Shown here: positions 1 to 8,534 of the stretch, piece by piece
Position numbering within the stretch: position 1 is the first letter of the stretch
Layout: each line of letters starts with the position of its first letter
Source of the DNA: Ulvibacterium marinum
Lineage (GTDB): Bacteria; Bacteroidota; Bacteroidia; Flavobacteriales; Flavobacteriaceae
DNA length: 64,000 nucleotides
Reading direction: 5' to 3'
Assembly (NCBI RefSeq): GCF_003626755.1
Contig: NZ_RBCJ01000003.1
Span: 873,859 to 937,858 of the forward strand
Translations under genes and position numbers: made by a program
The notes under the pieces: generated by a model
The model's database searches: none
What the model was told of the DNA's origin: nothing
The model's input: only the letters and a program-made list of their open reading frames with translations

Positions 1-2
1 AA

Positions 3-239
3 GATCATGCCAGGGATAACTATGTACTCTATAAGGCGGATTTTCCAAGAAAAAAAGCAAATCAATTACCGGAAAAAATTAAGATTGAAAACCAAGGGTT
101 GGCCGATATATTTAACCCGGAAGGACATTTTCCGTTGGTCTTGGTTCTTAATAAGGACCAAAAAGTTTTGGGAAAAACAGGATACCAAAAAATACCCCCG
201 GGAGCATATATTTCACTTTTAAATACATTTTTAAAGTGA
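3..239 (+). CDS. Thioredoxin-like protein, C-terminal part (5' end outside window)
   Basis: Only the last 78 codons lie in the window; the frame is open from base 3 to a TGA at 237-239. The translation has the second half of a thioredoxin fold: a helix-rich stretch, then NPEGHFPLVLVLN, where Phe-Pro fits the cis-proline loop before a beta strand, then GKTGY. The CxxC region would lie upstream and cannot be checked. Its stop overlaps the next gene's start as GTGA, so it is translationally coupled to apbE. Secreted thioredoxin-like proteins commonly precede apbE-DUF4266-DUF3570 in Bacteroidetes. The family call rests on the fold pattern of a fragment. Confidence 0.72.
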   Translation, partial: DHARDNYVLYKADFPRKKANQLPEKIKIENQGLADIFNPEGHFPLVLVLNKDQKVLGKTGYQKIPPGAYISLLNTFLK

Positions 240-1231
240 GACAATTAATCACCCTACTCTTTGGTCTATGGACCATAATAGGCTATGGACAAGGGCGTGA
301 GTATGTTACCGTCAAAAAGACTATGGGCCTTATGGGTAGTCGTTTTGACATCACAGTGGTCGCGGCAACTGAAGAACTGGGATACATCAATATTGAAGAG
401 GCCGCAGCGGAAATTACCCGAATCGAAAAAATGATTTCATCGTGGAATCCGGAATCCGAAACTTCATTGATCAATAAAAATGCCGGAATAAAACCGGTAA
501 AGGTAAGTTTAGAGCTTTTTAAACTTATTGAAAGAGCCAAACAAATCTCGGAAATTACTGACGGCGCCTTTGATATTTCATATGCTTCAATGGACTTAAT
601 TTGGAAATTTGATGGAAGCATGAAATATCTTCCAACAGAAACGGAAATCAAAAAATCCATTGCCAAGGTCGGATATAAAAAGATTATTTTGAACTCCGAC
701 GAACAGACGGTTTTCCTACGACAAAGAGGGATGAAAATTTCATTTGGGGCCATAGGAAAAGGCTACGCCGCGGACAAGGCCAAAGAGTTGTTGGTTTCCA
801 AACAGGTTATAGCAGGTATTATCAATGCCGCAGGAGACCTTACCACTTGGGGCACCAAAGCAAGTGGCGAAAAGTGGTTGATCGGTATTGCCAACCCCTT
901 GAGCAAAGACAAGATTTTTTCATGGTTGCCTATTGTAGAATCTTCGGTAGCTACCTCGGGTAACTATGAAAAGTACGTACTGTTCAAAGGGAAAAAATAT
1001 ACACATATCATAGACCCTAGAACCGGATGGCCTTCTTCCGGGGTCAACAGCGTTTCCATTTTTTCTAAAAGTGCCGAACTCTGTGATGCCTTGGCAACAG
1101 CCGTTTTTATTATGGGCAAGGATGCCGGACTTGCACTTATCAATCAACTGGGAGGTACCGAGGTGATTCTCGTGGATGACAATAACAAAATCTATAAAAG
1201 CAATGGGATTATGTTTGAGAATAATCCCTAA
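236..1231 (+). CDS. apbE: FAD:protein FMN transferase (ApbE family)
   Basis: ApbE transfers FMN from FAD to a Ser/Thr of exported redox proteins, outside the cytoplasmic membrane and with Mg2+. This 331-residue protein starts at GTG, overlapping the upstream stop, and opens with a hydrophobic signal peptide ending near GYGQ. Family motifs are visible: GSRFDITV near residue 34, the flavin-binding AIGKGYAADKA segment, THIIDPRTGWP near 255, and DALATAVFIMG near 283 with the Mg-binding Asp. It is followed after 9 bp by a DUF4266 lipoprotein and then DUF3570. The flavinylated substrate is not obvious: I see no typical D-x-x-S/T-x-A-T acceptor motif in the two following proteins. Confidence 0.95.
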   Translation: MRQLITLLFGLWTIIGYGQGREYVTVKKTMGLMGSRFDITVVAATEELGYINIEEAAAEITRIEKMISSWNPESETSLINKNAGIKPVKVSLELFKLIERAKQISEITDGAFDISYASMDLIWKFDGSMKYLPTETEIKKSIAKVGYKKIILNSDEQTVFLRQRGMKISFGAIGKGYAADKAKELLVSKQVIAGIINAAGDLTTWGTKASGEKWLIGIANPLSKDKIFSWLPIVESSVATSGNYEKYVLFKGKKYTHIIDPRTGWPSSGVNSVSIFSKSAELCDALATAVFIMGKDAGLALINQLGGTEVILVDDNNKIYKSNGIMFENNP

Positions 1232-1240
1232 CTTTAAAAT

Positions 1241-1450
1241 ATGAAGAAAGTATTGTTCATTTCAATGTTTGTCCTTTTTCTGACGTCCTGCGTGGCCGTA
1301 AAAGAATATGATAAGGTATACATTAATGATGAGGAAATGGTGTTATCTGCCAAAGGAAGCGAACGTTTTGAGACTAATTTTCAAATTTATCGAGAAGGCG
1401 CTTCCGGTGCCAATGGTGGTAAGACTGGAGGGGGTTGCGGATGTAACTGA
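1241..1450 (+). CDS. DUF4266 small lipoprotein with Gly/Cys C-terminus
   Basis: A 69-residue precursor with a lipoprotein signal: a hydrophobic run ending LTSC, Cys17 being the predicted lipidation site. The mature part is about 50 residues, begins VAVKEYDKVYINDEEM, and ends in a glycine-rich tail GGKTGGGCGCN with two cysteines. This composition matches DUF4266, usually found with ApbE and DUF3570 in this order. The tail could bind a metal, form a disulfide or be a modification site; the sequence does not decide. An overlapping ORF in another frame at 1308-1502 is judged a shadow. Confidence 0.85.
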   Translation: MKKVLFISMFVLFLTSCVAVKEYDKVYINDEEMVLSAKGSERFETNFQIYREGASGANGGKTGGGCGCN

Positions 1451-1563
1451 TTTAGACAGCGGGGAATGGATCAATGTTCTGAAACCGATGGATTACACTT
1501 AAACATTAAAACTCAAAAAATTTATAGTAACAATAACATTTAGAAACCCCTTAACTTTTTTCA

Positions 1564-2844
1564 TTGAAAGGAATTTTCTTTTTTGCTTTTACTCTAGTTA
1601 CCACCTTGGGTTTCTCCCAGAATGAGTCTACCACTTATAAAAAAAGGGTCCTGGAGACCGCGGAGATTGATCTGCTGTTCAGTTACTATGGGCAGGATGG
1701 CAACAATGCGGCGGTAACAGGTGGGGAAGGTACCGAAGAGCTTACCGATGTCACCTCCAGCATTGTGGTTCAAATTCCAATGAATGAAGATGATGTACTT
1801 ACCGTGGACGTTGGAATTTCTGCATATACTTCGGCATCGTCCAGTAATGTAAATCCGTTGGATGGAAACCCTAATAGGCAAATAAGCCCGTTTAATGCAT
1901 CTTCTGGAGCGTCCCGCAAAGATCAATTGGTACATTTTAACCCCTCGTACCGTCACAGTTCGGATGACCGGAATTCCGTCTGGACGGGAAATGCCTATGT
2001 GTCGTCCGAGTATGACTATTTTTCCATTGGTTTTGGAGGTGGATACACCCGTTTGTTCAATCAAAAAAATACAGAATTATCAATTAGTGGACAACTCTAT
2101 TTTGATAGCTGGAATCCGCAGTATCCTATAGAACTAAGGGAAGGTTTTTTTGACGACCGTATTACGGGTAATGGAACTTATGCCCCTTCCTTTACCGTCT
2201 TTGATCAAGAGAACCGAAATTCATATGCCTTATCCTTAGGACTTTCCCAGATTTTGGGAAAAAGGATACAAGCTTCGCTCTTTACCGATCTAGTACTACA
2301 AAGAGGGTTGTTGAGTACACCTTTCCAACGGGTCTATTTTGAGGATGCCAATGATTTCTTTATTGAAGATTTCCAGTTGGCCGATGATGTGGAACGTTTG
2401 CCGGAAAGTAGGTTTAAATTGCCCATCGGTGCTCGCTTGAATTATTTTTTGGGCGATGCTGTTGTACTCCGGAGTTACTATAGATTCTATACGGATGATT
2501 GGGGGATTACTGCGCATACGGCGAGTTTGGAAGTTCCTATAAAACTTAATGATACCTTTACCTTATATCCGGCCTACCGATATTACACCCAATCCGAAGC
2601 AGACTATTTCTACGCCAAGGAAACTGCACTCTCTACGGTTGATTTTTATACTTCGGATTATGATCTCTCCGAATATCATGCACATCAGTACGGTATGGGC
2701 ATACGATACAAGGATATTTTTACCCGGGCCAAACTTTTTACTTTTGGTTTAAAGTCGGTAGACCTTCGTTTTAATGCTTATAATCGAAGTGACGGACTTA
2801 ACGCCTTTATTATGACATTGGGAACTACTTTTGTAGGGAATTGA
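1564..2844 (+). CDS. DUF3570 domain protein, probable outer-membrane beta-barrel
   Basis: A 426-residue exported protein. TTG at 1564 is used because an in-frame stop lies 12 bp upstream and translation from it gives a clean signal peptide ending GFSQ. The mature chain is rich in alternating aromatic/polar strands (for example YSLGLSQILGKRIQASLF and DAVVLRSYYRFYTDDW) and ends in a beta-rich segment, as expected for an outer-membrane barrel. DUF3570 has no established activity. It ends the thioredoxin-apbE-DUF4266 cluster, suggesting a shared envelope redox or secretion role (inference). The 113-bp gap before it holds no other gene. Confidence 0.85.
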   Translation: MKGIFFFAFTLVTTLGFSQNESTTYKKRVLETAEIDLLFSYYGQDGNNAAVTGGEGTEELTDVTSSIVVQIPMNEDDVLTVDVGISAYTSASSSNVNPLDGNPNRQISPFNASSGASRKDQLVHFNPSYRHSSDDRNSVWTGNAYVSSEYDYFSIGFGGGYTRLFNQKNTELSISGQLYFDSWNPQYPIELREGFFDDRITGNGTYAPSFTVFDQENRNSYALSLGLSQILGKRIQASLFTDLVLQRGLLSTPFQRVYFEDANDFFIEDFQLADDVERLPESRFKLPIGARLNYFLGDAVVLRSYYRFYTDDWGITAHTASLEVPIKLNDTFTLYPAYRYYTQSEADYFYAKETALSTVDFYTSDYDLSEYHAHQYGMGIRYKDIFTRAKLFTFGLKSVDLRFNAYNRSDGLNAFIMTLGTTFVGN

Positions 2845-3001
2845 TTTTTTGTGAAGTATTGGACCTAGCAGTTTTGTTCAAAAAATACTATTTTCTTATT
2901 GCTATCTATTTGTAGGTTGTAAACGCCTATTTTGTAACCGTGGAGCGGCCTATGTTCTTGTCTCTTTTTATCGTAAATTCGCAATCTTAGGAGCACGGAC
3001 T

Positions 3002-4078
3002 ATGATAGACAAGTTGAACATTGTAAAACAGCGTTTTGATGAGGTTTCGGATCTTATCATTCAACCTGATGTTATTTCGGATCAAAAGCGCTATGTACAA
3101 TTGACCAAGGAATATAGCGATCTCAAAGACCTTATGGCCAAACGGGACCAATACATAGAGCTTTCTGATAATATTAAGGAAGCGGAAGAAATCATATCCG
3201 ACGGGAGTGATGCCGAGATGTTGGAAATGGCCAAAATGCAATTGGAGGAGGCCAAAGAAGCCCTGCCTCAACTGGAAGAAGAGATAAAATTGATGCTTAT
3301 ACCCAAGGATCCTGAAGATACCAAGGATGTGGTTGTAGAGATCCGTGCAGGAACAGGAGGGGACGAGGCGAGTATTTTTGCGGGAGATTTGTTTAGGATG
3401 TACACCAAGTATTGCGAATCCAAAGGGTGGAGAACCAATGTCATCGATTTGAGTGAGGGCACCAGTGGTGGTTACAAGGAAATCCAGTTTGAAGTAAACG
3501 GGGAGGATGTCTATGGGACGCTGAAGTTTGAAGCCGGGGTTCATCGTGTTCAGCGCGTTCCCCAAACCGAGACCCAGGGAAGGGTCCATACCAGCGCGGC
3601 AACGGTAATGGTACTTCCCGAAGCCGAGGACTTTGATGTACAGATAGATCCCAAGGATGTTCGGATAGACTTTTTTTGTTCCTCAGGACCGGGCGGGCAA
3701 TCTGTAAATACAACGTATTCTGCCGTTCGTTTAACACATATTCCTACTGGTTTGGTGGCACAGTGCCAAGACCAGAAATCACAGCACAAGAACAAAGAAA
3801 AGGCATTTAAGGTATTGCGTTCGCGTTTATATGATCTGGAACTGGCGAAGAAGCAGGAGGAGGATGCGGCCAAACGCAATTCCCAGGTAAGTAGTGGTGA
3901 CCGTTCTGCCAAGATTAGAACATATAACTATCCGCAAGGCCGAGTTACCGATCATCGCATTGGACTTACCCTTTACGACCTACAGAATATCATTGATGGG
4001 GATATTCAAAAAATCATAGACGAGTTGAGTTTGGTTGAGAATACGGAGAAATTGAGGGAAGCTTCGGAGATTTTTTAA
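3002..4078 (+). CDS. prfA: Peptide chain release factor 1
   Basis: Class I release factor recognising UAA and UAG and triggering peptidyl-tRNA hydrolysis in the ribosome. 358 residues, normal for RF1. The catalytic GGQ lies at about 231-233 within [20 protein letters not shown], and the PxT-type stop-codon recognition element is PQT near 187 in [15 protein letters not shown]. This element, rather than the SPF motif of RF2, identifies RF1. The N-terminal helical domain is acidic and coiled. pyrF lies 86 bp downstream on the same strand, a common flavobacterial pairing. Confidence 0.97.
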   Translation: MIDKLNIVKQRFDEVSDLIIQPDVISDQKRYVQLTKEYSDLKDLMAKRDQYIELSDNIKEAEEIISDGSDAEMLEMAKMQLEEAKEALPQLEEEIKLMLIPKDPEDTKDVVVEIRAGTGGDEASIFAGDLFRMYTKYCESKGWRTNVIDLSEGTSGGYKEIQFEVNGEDVYGTLKFEAGVHRVQRVPQTETQGRVHTSAATVMVLPEAEDFDVQIDPKDVRIDFFCSSGPGGQSVNTTYSAVRLTHIPTGLVAQCQDQKSQHKNKEKAFKVLRSRLYDLELAKKQEEDAAKRNSQVSSGDRSAKIRTYNYPQGRVTDHRIGLTLYDLQNIIDGDIQKIIDELSLVENTEKLREASEIF

Positions 4079-4164
4079 ACATGTTTTTATGGCCTTGAAG
4101 GTATTTTAAGGCATTTACTAAGTACAAAAAAACCTCTTGATCCTAATTGAGAGAAACCTAGGTT

Positions 4165-4986
4165 ATGACCACGCAGCAACTCATCGAACAAATTCACCTA
4201 AAAAATTCCTTTCTCTGTATTGGTCTGGATACCGATTTGGAGAAGATTCCACCACACCTTTTAAAAGAAGAAGATCCTATTTTCACATTTAATAAATCCA
4301 TTATAGACGCTACACATCATTTATGTGTGGCGTATAAGCCCAATATAGCGTTTTATGAGGCCTATGGTTTAAAGGGTTGGCAAGCACTGGAGAAGACTAT
4401 TGCTTACCTAAACAAAGAATATCCGGATATTTTCACTATTGCGGATGCCAAGCGGGGAGATATTGGCAACACGTCCACACGCTATGCAAAGGCCTTTTTC
4501 GAAGACTTGAGCTTTGACTCCATAACAGTTGCCCCTTATATGGGAAAGGATTCCGTGGAACCTTTCTTGGCGTTTACGGATAAGCATACCATATTATTGG
4601 CTTTGACCTCTAATGAGGGAGCCTATGATTTTCAAACCAAATTGATGGATGGCAAAGCGTTGTACAAAACTGTTTTGGAGACTTCAAAGGGGTACACAAA
4701 TTCTAAGAACTTGATGTATGTTGTTGGGGCTACAAAAGCTTCATATTTGGCGGAAATTCGCAATATAGTTCCCGATAATTTCCTTTTGGTGCCTGGTGTA
4801 GGAGCCCAAGGTGGGAGTTTAAGCGAAGTCTGTAAGTATGGGATGAACAAAAACGTCGGACTTTTGATAAATTCTTCCCGCGGGATTATTTATGCTTCAA
4901 GAAAAGAAGATTATGTCCAAGCAGCAGCCAAAAAAGCAAAAGAATTGCAAAGTCAAATGACAAGAGAACTGAAAAAGCTCAAATGA
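4165..4986 (+). CDS. pyrF: Orotidine 5'-phosphate decarboxylase
   Basis: Decarboxylates OMP to UMP, the last step of de novo pyrimidine synthesis in the cytoplasm. The 273-residue length and the motif [20 protein letters not shown] (residues about 93-112, with catalytic Asp and Lys in DAKRGD) place it in the longer type-2 PyrF subfamily. The C-terminal phosphate-binding part is [14 protein letters not shown]. pyrD is also in this window (58.2 kb) but not linked. A convergent small gene ends 8 bp after the stop. Confidence 0.96.
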   Translation: MTTQQLIEQIHLKNSFLCIGLDTDLEKIPPHLLKEEDPIFTFNKSIIDATHHLCVAYKPNIAFYEAYGLKGWQALEKTIAYLNKEYPDIFTIADAKRGDIGNTSTRYAKAFFEDLSFDSITVAPYMGKDSVEPFLAFTDKHTILLALTSNEGAYDFQTKLMDGKALYKTVLETSKGYTNSKNLMYVVGATKASYLAEIRNIVPDNFLLVPGVGAQGGSLSEVCKYGMNKNVGLLINSSRGIIYASRKEDYVQAAAKKAKELQSQMTRELKKLK

Positions 4987-4994
4987 TTTTGATG

Positions 4995-5189
4995 TTATTG
5001 CATCAAGCTTTCCAAAGTCTTTTTGACTTTTAATGCTTTTTGTTCAAAAAACTCTCTCAATCTACTATCTGCATATTCCATGGATGCCTTATTCATGAAA
5101 TTTTGATACTGATATTCCAAAAGGGCAATAGCTTTTCTTCCTGGAGTTAAGGGGGTAACTGTTCCTACTCTGCAATACTGTTTTTCCAT
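4995..5189 (-). CDS. Small conserved hypothetical protein (64 aa)
   Basis: A 64-residue charged soluble protein without signal peptide or membrane segment: MEKQYCRVGTVTPLTPGRKA at the start, then two predicted helices with many Lys/Glu. I do not recognise a named family. Three things support a real gene: an ATG at 5189 (preferred over a TTG two codons upstream), a tight convergent end with pyrF, and a perfect TAnnTTTG promoter -7 element 19 bp upstream. Function unknown. Confidence 0.7.
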   Translation of the reverse strand: MEKQYCRVGTVTPLTPGRKAIALLEYQYQNFMNKASMEYADSRLREFFEQKALKVKKTLESLMQ

Positions 5190-5207
5190 AATCAATTTTT
5201 GTTCTTA

Positions 5208-5215
5208 CAAATATA
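5208..5215 (-). promoter_or_regulatory. Promoter -7 element for the 64-aa gene
   Basis: On the minus strand the bases read TATATTTG, an exact match to the Bacteroidetes TAnnTTTG -7 element. No exact TTG lies at the usual -33 distance; CTG is closest. It would give a leader of about 13 nt. Confidence 0.5.
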
Positions 5216-5418
5216 CGGCCGTAAACAGTTTTTGGATGTTCTGTAATTACTTCATATAACTAAAATCTAGGTAATTTGGCTAATTTTTAACTATTTCGTC
5301 AAAGAACGTTCAAAGAATCAAGGTTTTGTTCATAAAAAATGCTTTTATGGTGGAGATACAACAAAAAGATTTAATACATTGCAATTTGCTCTAAAATAGG
5401 GGCTTTTTAGAGAACACT

Positions 5419-6204
5419 TTGCTAAACTATACTACACATCTTCACAAGGATTCAACTACCTGGGTTACTTTTGTACACGGGGCTGGTGGAAGTTCATCCA
5501 TATGGTTCAAACAGGTAAGGGAATTTACAAAACACTTTAATGTGCTGCTATTGGACCTTAGAGGACACGGTAACTCAAAACCGAGTCTTAAAAGAGTATT
5601 TAGCGAAAAATATGATTTTGATTCTATAACTCATGATATCGTTGAGGTCATTGATCACTTAAAAATTGAAAAATCCCACTTTATTGGGATTTCACTGGGT
5701 ACTGTTTTGATTCGGAATCTAGCGGAAAAATACCCGCGCAAAGTGGAGAGCATGGTCATGGGCGGCGCCATTATGAAATTGGATGTAAGGTTCAAGTTTT
5801 TGATGGGTTTTGGAAGAGTTTTTAAGAATATTATACCTTATTTATGGCTTTATAGATTCTTTACTTTTATAATCATGCCCGATAGTAACCATAGGGAATC
5901 CAGGTCCGTTTTGGTGCGTGAGGCTAAGAAATTGTATCAAAAAGAATTTGTAAAGTGGTTTAGGCTTTCTTCCCAAATAAATCCGCTATTGCGGTTTTTC
6001 AGGGCCGTGGATTTAAAAATACCTACACTATATGTTATGGGAGGTGAGGATTATCTTTTTTTACCTTCGGTAAAAAAAGTGGTGCAACGGCAAAGTACCT
6101 CCAGCCTTCTGTTAATAGAGCACTGTGGTCATGTAGTTAATGTAGAACAGTCCAAGCTCTTTAATGACGTGGTCATCCAATATGTGGCCGATATGAGTTC
6201 CTAA
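5419..6204 (+). CDS. Alpha/beta hydrolase
   Basis: A 261-residue cytoplasmic alpha/beta-hydrolase-fold protein, starting at TTG. The oxyanion-hole motif HGAGG is near residue 20, the nucleophile elbow GISLGT has Ser near 93, the acid is probably the Asp of GGEDYLF near 211, and the His is in CGHVVN near 238. A basic, aromatic cap lies between the nucleophile and the acid. Substrate cannot be read from the sequence; esterases, lipases and C-C hydrolases share this pattern. The next gene starts 10 bp downstream. Confidence 0.88.
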   Translation: MLNYTTHLHKDSTTWVTFVHGAGGSSSIWFKQVREFTKHFNVLLLDLRGHGNSKPSLKRVFSEKYDFDSITHDIVEVIDHLKIEKSHFIGISLGTVLIRNLAEKYPRKVESMVMGGAIMKLDVRFKFLMGFGRVFKNIIPYLWLYRFFTFIIMPDSNHRESRSVLVREAKKLYQKEFVKWFRLSSQINPLLRFFRAVDLKIPTLYVMGGEDYLFLPSVKKVVQRQSTSSLLLIEHCGHVVNVEQSKLFNDVVIQYVADMSS

Positions 6205-6214
6205 CCATTCATAT

Positions 6215-6742
6215 TTGTTTCCATTGACCGGGCGTAATATATATTTTCTCGTTGCTTTCATTTTATGGATAGGTTCTGCAGCGCGGGCACAGGAAGATAC
6301 ATGCGCGTGTTGTACGGACAACCATATGGCTTTTGATTTTTGGGTAGGTACATGGAAAGTTACCGATGCCGAAGGGTCTTTTGTTGGAAGAAATAGGATT
6401 GATAAAGTTGAGGATGGCTGTGTGCTTCGGGAACATTGGACCAGCTCTAAAGGGAATTTTTCCGGGACAAGCCTAAATTTTTATAATTCAAAGACTCGGC
6501 AATGGGAACAGCTTTGGGTGGATAACTTTGGAAACCACTTAAAACTAAAGGGTAATAGGGTAGGAAATCAGATGATTCTTTCATCCGAAGATTTTGTACA
6601 CACAGATGGAAATACCTATCAAAATAGGATTACTTGGACATTGAACGATAACGGTACCGTTCGACAGCTTTGGGAAGTTTTACAAGATGACAAGGTATCC
6701 AACGTAGTTTTTGACGGACTCTATTCTAAAGAAGACGAATAG
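6215..6742 (+). CDS. Secreted conserved protein with lipocalin-like FDFWVGTW start
   Basis: 175 residues with a signal peptide ending near ARAQ. Start is TTG at 6215 or the in-frame TTG at 6224; both precede the hydrophobic core. The mature N-terminus has a cysteine cluster (CACC) followed by AFDFWVGTWKV, a pattern of DUF1579-like and other calycin-type beta-barrels, and then alternating beta strands with many Trp. Probably periplasmic; ligand unknown. It follows the hydrolase by 10 bp, so the two probably share a transcript. Confidence 0.7.
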   Translation: MFPLTGRNIYFLVAFILWIGSAARAQEDTCACCTDNHMAFDFWVGTWKVTDAEGSFVGRNRIDKVEDGCVLREHWTSSKGNFSGTSLNFYNSKTRQWEQLWVDNFGNHLKLKGNRVGNQMILSSEDFVHTDGNTYQNRITWTLNDNGTVRQLWEVLQDDKVSNVVFDGLYSKEDE

Positions 6743-6810
6743 TATTGGTTTCGTGTAATTTATTGAAATCTGCCTGGGTAGTATCGATATGTAAATTGCG
6801 ACCCTGAATA

Positions 6811-6995
6811 TTTTTGATAGCTAATTCAAATAATTACCCTAAAAAATGAGACAGAAAGTTTTTTTAAGAGTAAGTGCTTCAGGGCCGCTTTACATTTAAC
6901 TGGTTGTTTTATCAAAATAACATCTTCTTTGATTAATTATAGGAAAGGCTTATAAACGTTTACGATTCCGATAAATGTTTACGTGTTTTTTACCT
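6811..6995 (+). repeat. Dispersed repeat copy A, downstream of susD
   Basis: First of three related elements around the susCD locus. The core (6951-6983) is two 14-bp direct repeats with 19-bp period: TATAAACGTTTACG, five bases, GATAAATGTTTACG. The flank from TTTTGAT through CTAATTCAAATAATTAC and AAAATGAG is shared with copy C, so A and C are related over about 185 bp. This fills most of the 408-bp gap 6743-7150; I see no gene there. The core looks like a transcription-factor site (inference). Confidence 0.75.
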
Positions 6996-7082
6996 CAAAA
7001 GGATGTCGTTGGATTAACTTTTCCACCTTCAAAAAAAACGGATTATTGGATTTCCCTGCTTTTTTATGGTTGAAAAGAGGAT

Positions 7083-7117
7083 AAAAGACGGCCAAATTCA
7101 TTTTTTAGCCGTCTTTT
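7083..7117 (-). terminator. Terminator of the susCD operon
   Basis: Perfect 10-bp stem AAAAGACGGC / GCCGTCTTTT with a 15-nt loop, 33 bp past the susD stop. The A/T-rich ends make it potentially bidirectional. Confidence 0.75.
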
Positions 7118-7150
7118 TAGTCAGAGTTAGTCAGTATATTAAGTTGTAAT

Positions 7151-8524
7151 TTAATTGTATCCTGGATTTTGATCAAGATTGGGGTTGGAATCAGTTTCCC
7201 TTTGGGGAACGGGTGCAACCAGGAAGTTGTCATCGTAATTTAGGCTTCCAACCGTACCCTTTAATCGTTTTATATCATGAAGTGCAAAACCTTCAAATGA
7301 CAATTCTCTTTTGCGTTCGTCCAGAATATCCTGCAACGTTAGGCCAACAATTGCCCCAGCCTCGGATCTGGCCCTAAGGGCATTTATTTCATCTTCAGGG
7401 GAGAGTCCTACCGAAGTACTTTCCCTAAAGTTGCATTCGGCCCGAATCAAATGCATTTCGGCCACTCTTAGAAAGGGAATATTGGAAAACTCTCCCTGCC
7501 ATTTTGTGGTAGCTGTTCCACCAGTGGTTTCATAGAAAAACATACTGCGTTGATCGTTTGCATCATCATAGATATCAAAATGTTCCTCACTGATGGCCAC
7601 ATCGGGATTTCCAGATCTTCCTCCAAAATCATCTCCTGCCCAAAAGGTATTCATGTCGTTCTCTCCATCCTGGGCGGTAATCTGCCATGCAAAAATATCC
7701 TCACTGGAATCCTCATCATTATTGAAGGCCGATGCAAAATCTATAGCAAGTGTGTGGCCGCTGTTTTGGAGCACATCATCAGCTGCATCCCTGGCCGCTG
7801 CATAGTTTTCCTGTTGTAGATACAACCGGGCCAAGAGGGCTTGGGCAGCGTATTTGTCCGCAAAAACATCATTGCTTTCGGGCAATAGATTATAGGCTTC
7901 CGTTAAATCTGAAATAGCTTGGCTATATACCTCTTCTACCGAATTTCGGCTGGGAGATTCTACTTCAGAGGCATCCGTTACGGCATTTAGCACAATAGGA
8001 ACAGCAGGTTGTGTATTTGATTGTCCAGCCTCGTACGGAAGGCCATATATTCTCGCAAGGTCAAAATACATCAAACCTCTCAAGAACTTGGCTTCTCCCT
8101 CTATCCTACTTCTGGTTTCGGCATCTTCTACAATCTCCAGGTTTTCCAAAATTAAATTAGCTTGGTTATTCACCTCATAGGCATTCAACCATATGTCCCT
8201 TGCATTTACATTATCCGTCAAAATGGCCTTCTCATTAAACTCTGCCGGCTCCTCGAAAGTTCCATTAAACAAAAGTTCGCCGGAATTGGCCCATAGTTCA
8301 ACGGATAAATTCAAGATTCCTCCGTAAATGTTTTCTTCAAAGCTTGGGGTTTCTGCACTGCCGTGAGCTGCTTCATCATAAAGACCGACTAAGAGGTTTT
8401 CCAGGTTTGCGGCGTTGGAAATTACCACTTCGGGAGACAAACTCTGTTCAGGTAGTAGTTCTAGGTTGTCCTCGCAACTTGATATTGCAAAAACGACAAA
8501 TACTGTATATAGGATCTTTTTCAT
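7151..8524 (-). CDS. SusD/RagB-family outer-membrane lipoprotein
   Basis: Surface nutrient-binding lipoprotein that caps its SusC transporter. 457 residues; lipoprotein signal with Cys17 in AISSCEDN, then the usual SusD start NLELLPEQSLSPE. TPR-like helices follow, and the C-terminus has the RagB pattern (LDERKRELSFEGFALHDIKR near residue 400, ending DQNPGYN). It begins 10 bp after susC ends. No glycoside hydrolase, lyase, sulfatase or peptidase is adjacent, so the substrate is unknown. At 457 residues it is on the short side for SusD. Confidence 0.93.
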   Translation of the reverse strand: MKKILYTVFVVFAISSCEDNLELLPEQSLSPEVVISNAANLENLLVGLYDEAAHGSAETPSFEENIYGGILNLSVELWANSGELLFNGTFEEPAEFNEKAILTDNVNARDIWLNAYEVNNQANLILENLEIVEDAETRSRIEGEAKFLRGLMYFDLARIYGLPYEAGQSNTQPAVPIVLNAVTDASEVESPSRNSVEEVYSQAISDLTEAYNLLPESNDVFADKYAAQALLARLYLQQENYAAARDAADDVLQNSGHTLAIDFASAFNNDEDSSEDIFAWQITAQDGENDMNTFWAGDDFGGRSGNPDVAISEEHFDIYDDANDQRSMFFYETTGGTATTKWQGEFSNIPFLRVAEMHLIRAECNFRESTSVGLSPEDEINALRARSEAGAIVGLTLQDILDERKRELSFEGFALHDIKRLKGTVGSLNYDDNFLVAPVPQRETDSNPNLDQNPGYN

Positions 8525-8534
8525 GTGTATTGAT

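Noticed and set aside
1308-1502. 64-codon ORF overlapping the DUF4266 gene in another frame
   Set aside because: No signal peptide or family resemblance; the DUF4266 frame fully explains the region.
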